Source: Phenylobacterium sp. J367 (GTDB taxonomy: Bacteria > Pseudomonadota > Alphaproteobacteria > Caulobacterales > Caulobacteraceae). Taken from it: a DNA stretch of 64,000 bases. The stretch covers positions 3,168,501-3,232,500 of the forward strand of contig NZ_JAJONA010000001.1 in the NCBI RefSeq assembly GCF_024699985.1, written 5' to 3'. The position numbers and the translations under genes are program-made. The notes under the pieces were generated by a model, which did not search any database, had not been told where the DNA came from, and saw only the letters and a program-made list of their open reading frames with translations. Positions 9,771 to 18,713 of this stretch are shown here, in pieces. Positions within the stretch are counted from its first letter, which is position 1. Every line of letters starts with the position of its first letter.

Positions 9771-10257
9771 GATCGAGGACGGCCGGGCGCGCCTCGCCGA
9801 GGACGCCTTCAGCCACGTGGCCGACGACATCGCCGACCTGGAGACGGGCGGCGTGATCCTGTCGCTGGCCCGCTTTGAGGCGGAAGGCGACCGGCTGATC
9901 TCGGAAGGCCGCCGGGTGGGCGTGCGCCTCGCCAGCGACGAGCAGGTGGAGGCGCTGGCCTACGACCTGCCCAGGATCTCGCTGGTGGCCCTGGACTTCC
10001 CGAAGTTCCGCGACGGCCGCGCCTACACCAACGCGCGGCTGCTGCGCGAACGGCTGGGCTTCAAGGGCGAAGTGCGTGCGGTAGGGGACGTCCTGCGCGA
10101 GCAGGCAGGCTTCATGCTGCGCGTGGGCTTCGACGCCTTCGAGCCGGCGGACGGTTCGAACGCCCAGGAGTGGGACGCCGCCCTCCGCCGCTATCGCCAC
10201 GTCTACCAGCGCGCGGCCGACGGCCGCGCTCCGGCCTTCGCGGAGCGGGAACGGTGA
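9754..10257 (+). CDS. DUF934 protein of the sulfite reductase operon
   Basis: The 167-residue protein belongs to DUF934, typically found between cysI and cysH in proteobacteria and often annotated as an oxidoreductase. The conserved core FPKFRDGRAYTNARLLRERLGFKGEVRAVGDVLREQ is present at about residues 87-120 and can be located by that pattern. It has no recognisable cofactor-binding cysteines. The start lies inside cysI and the stop abuts the cysH start, so expression is tightly coupled. Context points to a role in sulfite reduction; the activity is not established. Confidence 0.9.
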   Translation: MPTYIRIEDGRARLAEDAFSHVADDIADLETGGVILSLARFEAEGDRLISEGRRVGVRLASDEQVEALAYDLPRISLVALDFPKFRDGRAYTNARLLRERLGFKGEVRAVGDVLREQAGFMLRVGFDAFEPADGSNAQEWDAALRRYRHVYQRAADGRAPAFAERER

Positions 10258-10259
10258 GC

Positions 10260-11007
10260 ATGGCCTTCGACCTGGAACGCGCGGCGCACACGCCGACGCT
10301 GGCGGAACGGCTCGACGCGAGCTTGCGCGACGCGCACCCGGTCGAAATCCTGAAGACCGCCGTGGAGCTGTTCGGCGACAAGCTGGCGCTCGTCTCCTCG
10401 TTCGGCGCGGAGTCGGCGGTGCTGCTGCACCTGATTGCGCAGATCAAGCCGGACACCCCGATCCTCTTCCTCGACACCGGCATGCTGTTCGGCCAGACGC
10501 TGGACTACCGGAAATCCCCTGGCCGCGCGGCTCGGCCTGACCGAGGTCCGGGACATCCGCCCGCACTACGCCGACCTCGCCACCGCCGACCCGCAGTCGA
10601 AGCTGTGGCAGACGGACACCGACGCCTGCTGCCATGTGCGCAAGGTGGTCCCGCTGGACCGGGCGCTTGGCGGTTTCGGGGCCTGGATCACCGGCCGCAA
10701 GCGCTTCCAGGGCGGCGATCGGCTCCGGCTCAAGGTCGTCGAGGAGTCCGGGGGTGCGTTGAAGTTCAACCCTCTGGCCAACTGGACCAAGGCCGAGCTC
10801 GACGCCTATGCGGCGGAGCACGACCTGCCCGCCCATCCGCTGGTGGCGCAAGGCTTCCCCTCGATCGGCTGCTGGCCGTGCACCCAGCCGGTGGAAGAGG
10901 GCGAGGACGCGCGCGCCGGGCGGTGGAAAGGGTTGGACAAGACGGAATGCGGCATACATGTCGCCCGTGCGCCCGGCGCCGTCGCCGACATGGGCGGCGA
11001 TATCTAG
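10260..11007 (+). CDS. cysH: Adenylylsulfate (APS) reductase, CysH; frame broken by one base
   Basis: This enzyme reduces activated sulfate (APS) to sulfite with thioredoxin or glutathione. It is about 248 residues after correction. The N-terminal part carries the PP-loop-type SSFGAESAVLLHL. The C-terminal part has the CC pair (codons 10627-10632) and CxxC (CWPC, 10870-10881), the [4Fe-4S] signature that separates APS reductases from PAPS reductases. The frame shifts at the C4 run 10516-10519. Removing one C gives a continuous DYRKSLAARLGL and a length divisible by three, so this looks like a sequencing insertion rather than a pseudogene. The start ATG is 3 bp after the DUF934 stop. Confidence 0.9.
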
Positions 11008-11023
11008 AGAGCTAGACCAGTCG

Positions 11024-11839
11024 ATGAACGATGTGACCGTGGCCGCGCCGGCCCTCAAGGCCTCCGGCGCCTTCTACGTCGAGACCGTGACCTGGGTTCG
11101 GCACTGGACCGAGAGCCTGTTCTCGTTCCGGACGACGCGCGATCCCGGCCTCCGGTTCTCCAGCGGCCAGTTCGTCATGGTCGGATTGATGAAGGAGGAC
11201 GGCAAGCCGCTCGTCCGCGCCTATTCCATTGCCTCGCCGGCCTGGCACGAGGAACTGGAGTTCTACTCGATCAAGGTGCCGGACGGTCCGCTCACGTCCC
11301 GCCTGCAGAACATCAAGGTCGGCGACCAGGTGCTGATCGGCCGCAAGCCGACCGGGACCCTGGTCCTGGACGGCCTGAAGCCCGGCAAGCGGCTCTACAT
11401 GCTGGGCACCGGCACGGGCCTCGCGCCCTGGCTGTCGCTGGCCCGCGACCCCGAGGTCTATGAGCGCTTCGACGAGGTGATCGTCACGCACACGGTGCGC
11501 GAGGTGAAGGATCTCAACTACCGGGAGCTCTTCGAGGAGGAGCTGGCCCAGGACGAGATCCTCTCCGAGGTGATCGGGGGCAAGCTCAAGTACTATCCGA
11601 CCGTCACGCGCGAGGACTTCCGCACCCGGGGCCGGATCACCGACCTCATCGAGAGCGGACAGATGTTCCGGGACCTCGGGACCCCGCCGTTCGACCCGGC
11701 GATGGATCGCGTGATGCTCTGCGGCGGCCCCTCGGTCCTGGCGGACCTGAAGCAGCAGCTTCTCGACCGGGGCTACGTCGAAGGCTCGATCGCCTCGCCG
11801 GGCGACTTCGTGCTCGAGAAGGCGTTCGTCGAGACCTGA
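11024..11839 (+). CDS. fpr: Ferredoxin-NADP(+) reductase
   Basis: The 271-residue flavoprotein moves electrons between NADPH and ferredoxin. The FAD-binding barrel has the RAYSIASPAW motif near residue 65. The NADP-binding half has LYMLGTGTGLAPWLSLARDP near 125 and CGGPSVLADLKQQL, and the C-terminus ends VEKAF-like (LEKAFVET), as in bacterial Fpr. It starts 16 bp after cysH. With no cysJ in the operon, it is the best candidate to supply the sulfite reductase through ferredoxin; that link is inferred. Its 3' end overlaps the convergent ATPase gene by 67 bp. Confidence 0.93.
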   Translation: MNDVTVAAPALKASGAFYVETVTWVRHWTESLFSFRTTRDPGLRFSSGQFVMVGLMKEDGKPLVRAYSIASPAWHEELEFYSIKVPDGPLTSRLQNIKVGDQVLIGRKPTGTLVLDGLKPGKRLYMLGTGTGLAPWLSLARDPEVYERFDEVIVTHTVREVKDLNYRELFEEELAQDEILSEVIGGKLKYYPTVTREDFRTRGRITDLIESGQMFRDLGTPPFDPAMDRVMLCGGPSVLADLKQQLLDRGYVEGSIASPGDFVLEKAFVET

Positions 11840-12333
11840 TCGGCGATGTGGGCCAACACGAACTCGGCCCGGGTCTCCACGTCAGTCTTCGGAAGCTCCA
11901 GCAGGACGTAGCCGGCGTCGGCGTAGGCCTTCGCGCAGAGCTCGTAGCTCGCCACCGCCTCGTCCCAGGTCTGGTCGCGCTCGGCGTCCTGGACATAGAT
12001 CTCGCGCCACGGCGGGGCGATGAAGGCCGTGGGATTGTACCGGTGCTCGCTGACCGCCGCCCAGCCCTCCGGCGTCGGGAAGGTCGCCCAGGCGTCGACG
12101 ATCGTGCGGTCGAACAGGGCCGGCCCCTCGATCACCTGGAAGTGGGCGAGGTCGCGCTGCAGCATCATGTTGGCGAAGAAGGGCAGGGGCGGGCGGCCGC
12201 CATGCTCGCGGATGATCGCGCGCGCGCTTTCGGCCACGCAGACGAGGCCGCGCGCCTGCAATGCGAGCAGGAGCGCCGTCTTGCCCGCTCCCGGACCGCC
12301 GGTGAGCGCGAAAAGGTCAGGTTTTAGGATCAG
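11773..12333 (-). CDS. AAA family ATPase (AAA_28-like) with apparent CTG start
   Basis: The P-loop protein is about 186 residues. Walker A is encoded at 12277-12300 (GGPGAGKT). An ARAIIREHGGRPP segment and a FDRTIVDAW segment that could hold the Walker B acid follow, as in the AAA_28 family of small ATPases/kinases. No ATG, GTG or TTG lies in frame before the P-loop; the first TTG is at 12261, after it. A perfect AGGAGG (minus strand, 12339-12344) sits 5 nt before a CTG at 12333, or 8 nt before an ATC. A non-standard start is therefore likely. The gene follows the small membrane-protein gene closely. Its substrate is unknown. Confidence 0.75.
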   Translation of the reverse strand: MILKPDLFALTGGPGAGKTALLLALQARGLVCVAESARAIIREHGGRPPLPFFANMMLQRDLAHFQVIEGPALFDRTIVDAWATFPTPEGWAAVSEHRYNPTAFIAPPWREIYVQDAERDQTWDEAVASYELCAKAYADAGYVLLELPKTDVETRAEFVLAHIADQVSTNAFSSTKSPGEAIEPST

Positions 12334-12355
12334 ATGCGCCTCCTCGGCGCGAACG

Positions 12356-12547
12356 TCAGAGGGTGTAGGCGATCAGCAGCGCAACCAGGGCCAGACCGCC
12401 GACGCCATGGGCGATGGCCATGCGCACGGCGATCTGAACGACGGCGGGGCCCTCTGCGCGTCGGAGCTGACGGTACTGCCAGAGGATGGCGGCGAGGCCG
12501 GCGGCGGCCACGACAGCAAGAACGCCGGTGACGACCGGCTGCTGCAC
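12356..12547 (-). CDS. Small membrane protein, two TM helices
   Basis: The 63-residue protein has two hydrophobic segments, about residues 5-24 and 42-62, joined by a short basic loop (WQYRQLRRAEG). This resembles the small twin-helix proteins common in alphaproteobacteria (HIG1/DUF-type), but no family can be assigned safely. Its stop lies 22 bp before the proposed start of the ATPase, so the two are probably in one transcript. Conserved length and amino-acid pattern favour a real gene over chance, with moderate confidence. Confidence 0.6.
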   Translation of the reverse strand: MQQPVVTGVLAVVAAAGLAAILWQYRQLRRAEGPAVVQIAVRMAIAHGVGGLALVALLIAYTL

Positions 12548-12583
12548 GAATGCGGTGAATGCTTCCAGAGGAATAAACCGAGG

Positions 12584-13063
12584 CTAGCCCGGAGGGCAGC
12601 CCTTGAACTCGCCAACCTTCACGGCCGACAGCGTCGCCAGGTTCAGCGACTTGATGGGGTTCATCGAGGACGAGCCCTTGCCGGTGTAGAGATCGATGCG
12701 CTTGCCCTTGATCGCGCCGCCGACGTCTGAGGCGTACCAGTAGCCGTCGTGCAGCTTGCCGTCGGGCATCTTCAGGCCGACCGTTTCCTTGATGAACAGC
12801 ACGCTGCGGCGGGGGATCACCGTCTTGTCGGTGGCCACCGTGCGCATGGCGACGACCTTGCAGCCGAGCGAGTCGAGGGCGCCCACGCCCTTCGCGCCCG
12901 CGTGGTAGAGCGTGGCCTTCACGTTCCAGCCCGGCGCATTCGGCAGGCTGCCCGTGATGACCGACATAATCAGATCGCCAACCGGATCCGAGGTGGCGGC
13001 TTGCGCGTTAGAGGCCACAGCGATCGAGGTGAAAGCGGCCAGGGCGGCGAGGCGGCGTCGCAT
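12584..13063 (-). CDS. Exported 3D-domain protein
   Basis: The 159-residue protein has a clear signal peptide (MRRRLAALAAFTSIAVASNAQA, cleavage after AQA). The C-terminal part shows the 3D-domain pattern: VIPRRSVLFIKETVG, then a DGYWYASDVGGAIKGKRIDLY segment containing the conserved Asp residues. The 3D fold is the catalytic double-psi barrel shared with MltA-type lytic transglycosylases and RpfB-like proteins, so a periplasmic peptidoglycan-related role is likely. It has no peptidoglycan-binding module of its own. The gene lies 36 bp upstream of the small membrane-protein gene. Confidence 0.8.
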   Translation of the reverse strand: MRRRLAALAAFTSIAVASNAQAATSDPVGDLIMSVITGSLPNAPGWNVKATLYHAGAKGVGALDSLGCKVVAMRTVATDKTVIPRRSVLFIKETVGLKMPDGKLHDGYWYASDVGGAIKGKRIDLYTGKGSSSMNPIKSLNLATLSAVKVGEFKGCPPG

Positions 13064-13246
13064 GACGGCGTCTCCTTCGTCGTTGAACTGGTGGCGGGAT
13101 TCCTAGCCGGACTCCGCCCGAGGGGCAACCCGCGGCGGGTGCGGCCGCGTGGCTTGTGAGAACGGCTAACAGTGTCGTCGAGCTAAGATCGCTTGCCTTC
13201 GTTTAGATTTTCTTGCCTCTCCGGCGGGTGAAGCCCGGGGGATGGG

Positions 13247-13843
13247 ATGAAGGTGTTCGGCGACTCGAAGTCCGGCAACTGCCTGAAGGTCAAATGGGTC
13301 TGCGATCAGCTAAATCAACCGTATCAATGGGTTGAGACCGACATCATGGCCGGGGAGAGCCGCACGGCGGCGTTCCTGGCCATCAACCCGGCCGGCCAGG
13401 TCCCGGCCGTGATCCTCGACGACGGCCGGCCGCTCGCCCAGTCCAACGCGATCATCCTGCATCTCGCCGAAGGCTCCGACCTGATCCCCGCCGAGGCCTA
13501 CGACCGCGCCCGGATGCTGGAGTGGATGTTCTGGGAGCAGTACAGCCACGAGCCCTACGTCGCCGTGGCGCGCTTCCAGGTGCGCTACCTCGGCCGGCCG
13601 GTCGGCGAGCTGGAGGAGCGGATCGTCACCCGCGGCAGGGCGGCGCTCCAGCGGCTCGAGGACGGCCTGGCGCAGTCCCCTTATCTCGTCGGCGACAGCC
13701 TGACCCTCGCCGACGTGGCCCTGGTGGCCTACACGCGCGTCGCCCACGAGGGCGGATTCGACCTCGCCGACTATCCGAAGGTGCAGGCCTGGGTCGGTCG
13801 GGTGGAGCAGGATCTGAACATCACCGACCTCTCGCCAGCCTAG
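13247..13843 (+). CDS. Glutathione S-transferase family protein
   Basis: The 198-residue protein has an N-terminal thioredoxin-fold GST domain (about 1-78: cis-Pro region GQVPAVILDDGRPLAQSNAIILHLA, with the Ser in QSNAI binding glutathione gamma-glutamate). An all-helical C-terminal domain (about 85-195) carries the conserved Asp in LTLADVALVAYTR. The N-terminal SKSGNCLK positions a Ser or Cys as possible catalytic residue. The substrate cannot be predicted. The gene stands alone, 183 bp after the divergent 3D-domain gene and 38 bp before the nuclease gene. Confidence 0.9.
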   Translation: MKVFGDSKSGNCLKVKWVCDQLNQPYQWVETDIMAGESRTAAFLAINPAGQVPAVILDDGRPLAQSNAIILHLAEGSDLIPAEAYDRARMLEWMFWEQYSHEPYVAVARFQVRYLGRPVGELEERIVTRGRAALQRLEDGLAQSPYLVGDSLTLADVALVAYTRVAHEGGFDLADYPKVQAWVGRVEQDLNITDLSPA

Positions 13844-13881
13844 GCCTTGCGTTGCGGCGGGAGACCCCGCAAACGGAGGCC

Positions 13882-14889
13882 ATGCAGCGCCTCGCCTCCG
13901 CTCTCGCCGTCGCCGCCCTGATCGGGCTCCCGTCCCACGCGCTCGCCTGGGGCAACGCCGGCCACCGGATGGTGGGCGAGGCGGCCGCCAAGGCCCTGCC
14001 CACGGAGGTCCCGGCCTTCCTGCGCAGCAAGGGCGCCATCGCCGACCTCGGCGAGCTGTCCCGCGAGCCGGACCGGTCGAAGGGCGCGGGCCGGATCCAC
14101 GACCACGACCGCGACGCCGCCCACTTCGTGGACCTGGGCGAGGACGGCAAGGTGCTGGGCGGGCCCGATTTCCTGCCGTTCCAGGCGACCAAGGCCGACT
14201 ACGAGACCGCGCTCAGGGCCCACAACATCGACATGTGGAAGGCCGGCTACCTCCAGTTCTCGATCATCGACCGGCGCCAGCAGCTCACCTTGGACTTCGC
14301 CTACTGGCGGATCCTGAAGGCGGCCGAGGCCAACCCGAAGTGGAAGAAGAACCGCGCCTGGTTCAAGGCCGACCGTATCCGCCGCGAGGGCCTGATCCTG
14401 AAGACCATGGGCGAGCTGGCGCACTTCGTCGGCGACGGCAGCCAGCCGCTGCACGTGAGCATCCATTACAACGGCTGGGGCGACTATCCGAACCCCAACG
14501 GCTACTCGACGGCGCGCCTGCACGGCCCCTTCGAGAGTGAGATGGTCAAGGCGCGGGTGAACGCGAAGGATGTGGAAGCCCGAGTGGCTCCGCTGCGGGT
14601 CTGCGACTGCTCGCTGGAGCAGCGGACCGCCGACTATCTGCTCGCCACCGGTAAGCTGGTGATCCCGTTCTACGAGATGGAGAAGGCCGGCGGCCTGGCC
14701 GAGGGCGACCCGCGCGGGCCCGAGTTCGCAACCCGGCAACTGGCGATCGGCGCCTCGGAGCTGCGTGACCTGACCGTCGAGAGTTGGCGGGCGAGTGCGG
14801 GCAGCAAGGTCGGCTGGCGTCCCGTGGCCGTCGCCGACGTGGAGTCCGGCAAGGTCGATCCCTATCCGAACCTCTACGGCATAGACTGA
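13882..14889 (+). CDS. S1/P1-type nuclease, exported
   Basis: The 335-residue protein has a signal peptide (ending SHALA) so that mature Trp1 (WGNAGHRM) is the N-terminal zinc ligand, as in S1/P1 nucleases. Further zinc ligands expected in this family appear as HDHDRDAAHFVDL near residue 75 and GELAHFVGDGSQPLHVSIHYNGWGD near residue 175. The enzyme would cleave single-stranded nucleic acids or act as a zinc phosphodiesterase in the periplasm or medium. It ends in TGATG shared with the Nudix gene, so the two are translationally coupled. Confidence 0.9.
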   Translation: MQRLASALAVAALIGLPSHALAWGNAGHRMVGEAAAKALPTEVPAFLRSKGAIADLGELSREPDRSKGAGRIHDHDRDAAHFVDLGEDGKVLGGPDFLPFQATKADYETALRAHNIDMWKAGYLQFSIIDRRQQLTLDFAYWRILKAAEANPKWKKNRAWFKADRIRREGLILKTMGELAHFVGDGSQPLHVSIHYNGWGDYPNPNGYSTARLHGPFESEMVKARVNAKDVEARVAPLRVCDCSLEQRTADYLLATGKLVIPFYEMEKAGGLAEGDPRGPEFATRQLAIGASELRDLTVESWRASAGSKVGWRPVAVADVESGKVDPYPNLYGID

Positions 14890-15365
14890 TGGCGGCGGTC
14901 CCGCAGTTCGGGACGCCCGAGCCGGGCCAGGACACGCCCGACCGGCCGGCCGCCTTCGCCGTGATCCTGCGCCACGACGTGCTGGCGGTGATGCGGGTGG
15001 ATAGTCGCCGGCGCGGGCGGGTTTATGACCTGCCGGGCGGCGGGATCGATCCTGGCGAGAGCCCGGCCGAGGCCGCGGTCCGCGAGTGCGGCGAGGAAGC
15101 GGGGCTGGAAGTTGCCGTCGACGCCGAGCCCTTCGCGCTCGCCGACCAGTTCTTCGTCAACGACGACGGCTGGGCGCACAATTCCCGCGGCCGCTTCCTC
15201 GAGGGACGGGTGATCGCCGACGCGCCGGCGCTCAAGGTGGAGGACGATCACACCCTCGTCTGGATGCCGCCGGAGCGCGCCCTGGTGGTGCTGGACCGTG
15301 AGGCGCACGCCTGGGCGGTGGCCGCCTTCCTCAGGCGGCTTGAGCGGGCGCGTCCGAACGGCTAA
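14889..15365 (+). CDS. Nudix hydrolase
   Basis: The 158-residue protein carries a canonical Nudix box, [23 protein letters not shown], at about residues 50-73 (consensus G-x5-E-x7-REUxEExGU). It would hydrolyse a nucleoside diphosphate linked to another group; the substrate is not predictable from the sequence. The start overlaps the nuclease stop (TGATG). Coupling a nuclease with a Nudix enzyme suggests scavenging or clean-up of nucleotides, though the nuclease is exported and this protein is not. Confidence 0.92.
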   Translation: MAAVPQFGTPEPGQDTPDRPAAFAVILRHDVLAVMRVDSRRRGRVYDLPGGGIDPGESPAEAAVRECGEEAGLEVAVDAEPFALADQFFVNDDGWAHNSRGRFLEGRVIADAPALKVEDDHTLVWMPPERALVVLDREAHAWAVAAFLRRLERARPNG

Positions 15366-15391
15366 CCGGGAGCCGATCCCCGGGAGAGTCC

Positions 15392-16291
15392 ATGTCCGAG
15401 ACAGCGGCCAAGATCATCGACGGCAAGGTCCATGCCGAGCGGGTCCGTTCCCGCGTGGCCGACGAGGTGGCCAGGCTCCGCGCCGACTACGGCCTGCAAC
15501 CGGGCCTGGCGGTGGTGCTGGTGGGCGAGGACCCGGCCAGCCAGATCTACGTCCGCTCCAAGGGCGAGCACTCCCTGGCGGTCGGCATGCACTCCGTCAC
15601 CCACCGGCTGCCGGCCGACGCCAGCCAGCACGAGCTGCTGCGCCTCGTGGGCGAGCTGAACGCCGATCCGGCGATCCACGGCATCCTGGTGCAGCTGCCG
15701 TTGCCGAAGCACCTGGACGAGCAGGCGGTGATCGCGGCCATCAGCCCGGACAAGGACGTGGACGGCCTGCACGTGGTCAACGCCGGGCGCCTGGCCAACG
15801 GCGTGCCCGCCCTGATCCCCTGCACGCCGCTGGGCTCGATGATCCTGCTGCGGGAGACGGTGGGCGACCTGACCGGCCTCAATGCGGTGGTGGTCGGCCG
15901 CTCGGTGCTGGTCGGCCGGCCGATGGCCCAGCTCCTGCTGCAGGCCGACTGCACCGTGACGATCGCCCACTCGAGAACGCGGGACCTGCAGGCCGTCTGC
16001 CGTCAGGCCGACATCCTGGTCGCCGCCGTGGGCCGGCCGCGGATGATCCGCGGCGACTGGATCAAGCCGGGCGCGGCGGTGATCGACGTGGGCATCAACC
16101 GCGTGCCGTTCGACGATCCGGTGAAGGCGGCCGCGGGGCGCACCAAGGTCGTGGGCGACGTGAACTTCAAGGAAGCGGCCCAGGTGGCCGGCTGGATCAC
16201 GCCCGCGCCCGGCGGGGTCGGCCTGATGACGGTGGCGGTCCTGCTGCAGAACACGCTCACCGCCGCCAAGCGGATCGCCGGCCTGGACTAG
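15392..16291 (+). CDS. folD: Methylenetetrahydrofolate dehydrogenase/cyclohydrolase
   Basis: The 299-residue bifunctional enzyme converts 5,10-methylene-THF to 10-formyl-THF with NADP. Diagnostic segments are present: the catalytic region near residue 55 ([10 protein letters not shown], in which the canonical Lys is retained), [14 protein letters not shown], the [10 protein letters not shown] loop, [17 protein letters not shown], and the C-terminal [13 protein letters not shown]. The length is normal for FolD. It is preceded by a GGGAGAG ribosome-binding site. The stop shares CTAG with the convergent lipoprotein gene. Confidence 0.97.
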   Translation: MSETAAKIIDGKVHAERVRSRVADEVARLRADYGLQPGLAVVLVGEDPASQIYVRSKGEHSLAVGMHSVTHRLPADASQHELLRLVGELNADPAIHGILVQLPLPKHLDEQAVIAAISPDKDVDGLHVVNAGRLANGVPALIPCTPLGSMILLRETVGDLTGLNAVVVGRSVLVGRPMAQLLLQADCTVTIAHSRTRDLQAVCRQADILVAAVGRPRMIRGDWIKPGAAVIDVGINRVPFDDPVKAAAGRTKVVGDVNFKEAAQVAGWITPAPGGVGLMTVAVLLQNTLTAAKRIAGLD

Positions 16292-16926
16292 GCGACCGGC
16301 CGGGCCTCGGTTTCCAGCCAGCCGACCACCTGGCCGAGGACGTCGCCGACGGCGCGGTCGTAGGCATTGACGATGGTGCTGACCCGGTTGCTGGCGGCCG
16401 GCACGCGGGCCTCGAAGATCCGCTCCTGGGCATAGTCCCGGTCCCGAGGCCGGGTCAGCACGGCGCGCACCCGCACCAGCACGGTCGGCGCGGCATCCTC
16501 GCCGTCGTCGTAACGGGTCTCGAAGTTCCGCACGTCCATCCTGAACACGTACTGGGCCCGCGAGAGTTCGCCGCGCGAGACCAGCCGCACCTTGCCCGGC
16601 GTGGCGTCGAAGGCGGCCAGCACGGCCTGGTCCCACAGCACCGAGGCCGGGGCCACCCAGCGGCTCTCGGCGATGTAGCGCGCCTCGCCGCCGGTGATCG
16701 CCAGCAGCCGGTCGCCCGCCGTCTCGCCCTGGAACACGCCGTTGGCGCGGAATACGGCGACCGCGCCGGCGGCCGGCGGGGCCTGCGCCTCCGTCACCGG
16801 GCCCTGGCCGAAGCGGTAGAGCTGGGAGGGCTTGCCGCCGCCCAGGAGGCCGCCCAGGCAGCCCGAGAGGCTCACACCAAGGGCGGCGATGACCGCGAAG
16901 CGAAGGAGGGCGGTCGGACGGATCAA
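16288..16926 (-). CDS. ABC-transport auxiliary lipoprotein (PqiC/LptE-like)
   Basis: The 212-residue outer-membrane lipoprotein has a lipobox at SLSGC (about residue 22). The body matches the ABC_trans_aux family that accompanies MCE transporters (LYRFGQGPV near 38, [17 protein letters not shown] near 85). It is the last gene of the mlaE-mlaF-mce-lipoprotein operon and probably anchors the MCE channel to the outer membrane. Its TTG start overlaps the MCE stop as TTGA. The first gene in the operon lies to the right. Confidence 0.88.
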   Translation of the reverse strand: MIRPTALLRFAVIAALGVSLSGCLGGLLGGGKPSQLYRFGQGPVTEAQAPPAAGAVAVFRANGVFQGETAGDRLLAITGGEARYIAESRWVAPASVLWDQAVLAAFDATPGKVRLVSRGELSRAQYVFRMDVRNFETRYDDGEDAAPTVLVRVRAVLTRPRDRDYAQERIFEARVPAASNRVSTIVNAYDRAVGDVLGQVVGWLETEARPVA

Positions 16927-17862
16927 GGCTGCACCTCCAGCTCTTTGGACTTGGGTTTCAGCACCGCGCCGGCCCCGCCGCGCTGCACCTCGTTGGTGAG
17001 CCGTTCCAGGCTCTCCGCCGCGCTCTGCAGCTGGATCACCGCGGCGGTGATCTGCGGCAGGCCGTTGGTGGCGAAGTCCGCGGTCGGGGCCTGCAACGAG
17101 CTGATCATCGCCCGCGCGTCCGTCGCGGCCTGCTTGGCCTCCTCGGCGGCGTCGGCGACGTTGGCCAGCGTCCGCCTGCCATCGCCATTGATCAGCGTCC
17201 GGCTGTCCCGGATGGCCAGCGTCAGCTCGCCGGACGCCTCGTCGATCCGCTGCAGCGCGCTTTGCGCATCGGCGATCAGGGCCTTGCGTTCGCGCAGCTC
17301 GGCGGAGACCGCCTGGGCGTCGGACACCACGGCGGAGAAGTTCTTGATGTTCTGGTCGGAGAGCACCCGGTTCACCCGGTCCAGCGCCTCGATGGTGCGG
17401 GTCAGCACGGTGCCGCCGCCTTCCAGCAGGTCGGAGAGGGTGCTGCGCTGGCTGCGCAGGATCGGGATCTTGTCGTCGGGCACGGTGTCCTTGAGCAGCG
17501 GCCTGGACGGCGTGCCGGCGGTGATCTGGATGTAGTTCACCCCGGTGATGCCCTGCGGCTCCAGGGTGGCGTAGCTGTCGACGCGGATGGGCACGTCGGA
17601 GGTGACGCGGGCCCGCGCGATCACCCGGCTGGGGTTCGTGCGATCCAGCGCGATGCGGGTGACCTCGCCCACCTTGATGCCGTTGAAGTGCACCTCGCCC
17701 CCCTTGGTTCAGGCCGCGCACCGGGCCCTGGAAGAGGATGTCGTAGAGGTCGTTCTCCTGCCGGAACTGCCAGCGGGCCAGCCAGATGACGAAGATCACC
17801 AGCCCGATCGAAAGGATCAGGGCGGACAGTCCCACCATGGCGTAGTTGGCGTTCTTCTCCAT
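16923..17862 (-). CDS. MCE/MlaD family lipid-transport protein; frame broken by one base
   Basis: This inner-membrane-anchored MCE protein is about 312 residues once corrected. A single TM helix (about 8-28) is followed by the MCE domain (about 40-118: GLNQGGEVHFNGIKVGEV, then GITGVNYIQITAG). A long helical region (about 150-290) would form the periplasmic channel, as in MlaD/PqiB-like proteins. The reading frame breaks at the C6 run 17698-17703 (G6 on the coding strand). Dropping one base restores the conserved sequence exactly. ATG at 17862 overlaps the stop of the ATPase gene (TGATG). Confidence 0.9.
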
Positions 17863-18713
17863 CAGGCCTCCGTCCTCGCCCCATTCCCCGTCAACTTGGC
17901 CGCCGCGGCCCTTGCCGCGCGCCCTCGGGGGCCGAGGAAATATTCCCGGATCCACGGATGATCCGAGGTCTCCAGCTCGCGCACCGGGGCGCTGGCGACG
18001 ACCTTCTTGTCGGCCAGCACCGCGACCCGGTCGGTGATCTCATACAGCGTATCGAGATCGTGGGTGATCATGAACACGGTCAGGTCCAGGCTTTCCGACA
18101 GATCCTTGATCAGTTCGTCGAACGCCGCGGCTCCGATCGGATCCAGGCCGGCGGTGGGTTCGTCGAGGAACAAGAGCTCCGGATCGAGCGCCAGGGCCCG
18201 GGCCAGGCCAGCCCGCTTGCGCATGCCGCCCGAGAGTTCCGCCGGCTTCAGCACGCCGGCGTCGGGGCGCAAACCCACCAAAGCGATCTTCAGCTCGGCC
18301 AGTTCGTAGATCTCCGCCCGGCTCAGGTTCGTGTGCTCGAACATCGGAGCCGCAACGTTCTCCTTGACCGTCAGGTTCGAGAACAGCGCGCCCTGCTGGA
18401 AGAGCACCCCCCAACTCCGGTTGATGGCTTCCCAGCGCCGGCGCGATGCGGTGTTCAGGTCGTTGCCGAAGACGCGGATCGTGCCGCCCTGCGGCTCGCG
18501 CAGGCCGATGATCGAGTTCAGCAGCACCGACTTGCCCGCACCCGAGCCGCCGACCACGCCCATCACCTCGCCGCGCTCCACGGTGAGGTCCACTCGGTCA
18601 TGCACCACGTGGTCGTCGAAGGCGTTGATCAGGCCGCGCACCTCGATCGCCGGGCCGCTGTCGCCGACGATCTCCTCGTCCGTGAGGTTCCGTTCGTCGA
18701 CCGCGTCGCTCAC
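17862..18713 (-). CDS. MCE-type ABC transporter ATP-binding protein (MlaF-like)
   Basis: The 283-residue ATPase energises the MlaE-type permease. Walker A is VGGSGAGKSVLLN (about 55), the Q loop is in WGVLFQQGALFS, the ABC signature is LSGGMRKRAGLARAL, Walker B is LLFLDEPTAGLDP, and the switch His is in MITHDLDTL. The GALFS-LTVKENV stretch is typical of MlaF/Mkl-family ATPases. Its GTG start overlaps the permease stop (GTGA). The operon structure supports a complete phospholipid-trafficking transporter. Confidence 0.95.
   Translation of the reverse strand: MSDAVDERNLTDEEIVGDSGPAIEVRGLINAFDDHVVHDRVDLTVERGEVMGVVGGSGAGKSVLLNSIIGLREPQGGTIRVFGNDLNTASRRRWEAINRSWGVLFQQGALFSNLTVKENVAAPMFEHTNLSRAEIYELAELKIALVGLRPDAGVLKPAELSGGMRKRAGLARALALDPELLFLDEPTAGLDPIGAAAFDELIKDLSESLDLTVFMITHDLDTLYEITDRVAVLADKKVVASAPVRELETSDHPWIREYFLGPRGRAARAAAAKLTGNGARTEA

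Noticed and set aside
16288..17955. Apparent single 555-codon minus-strand gene combining a lipoprotein with a scrambled N-terminal half
   Set aside because: It is produced by a one-base error at 17698-17703; the genuine genes are a separate MCE protein and a separate lipoprotein with a TTGA overlap.
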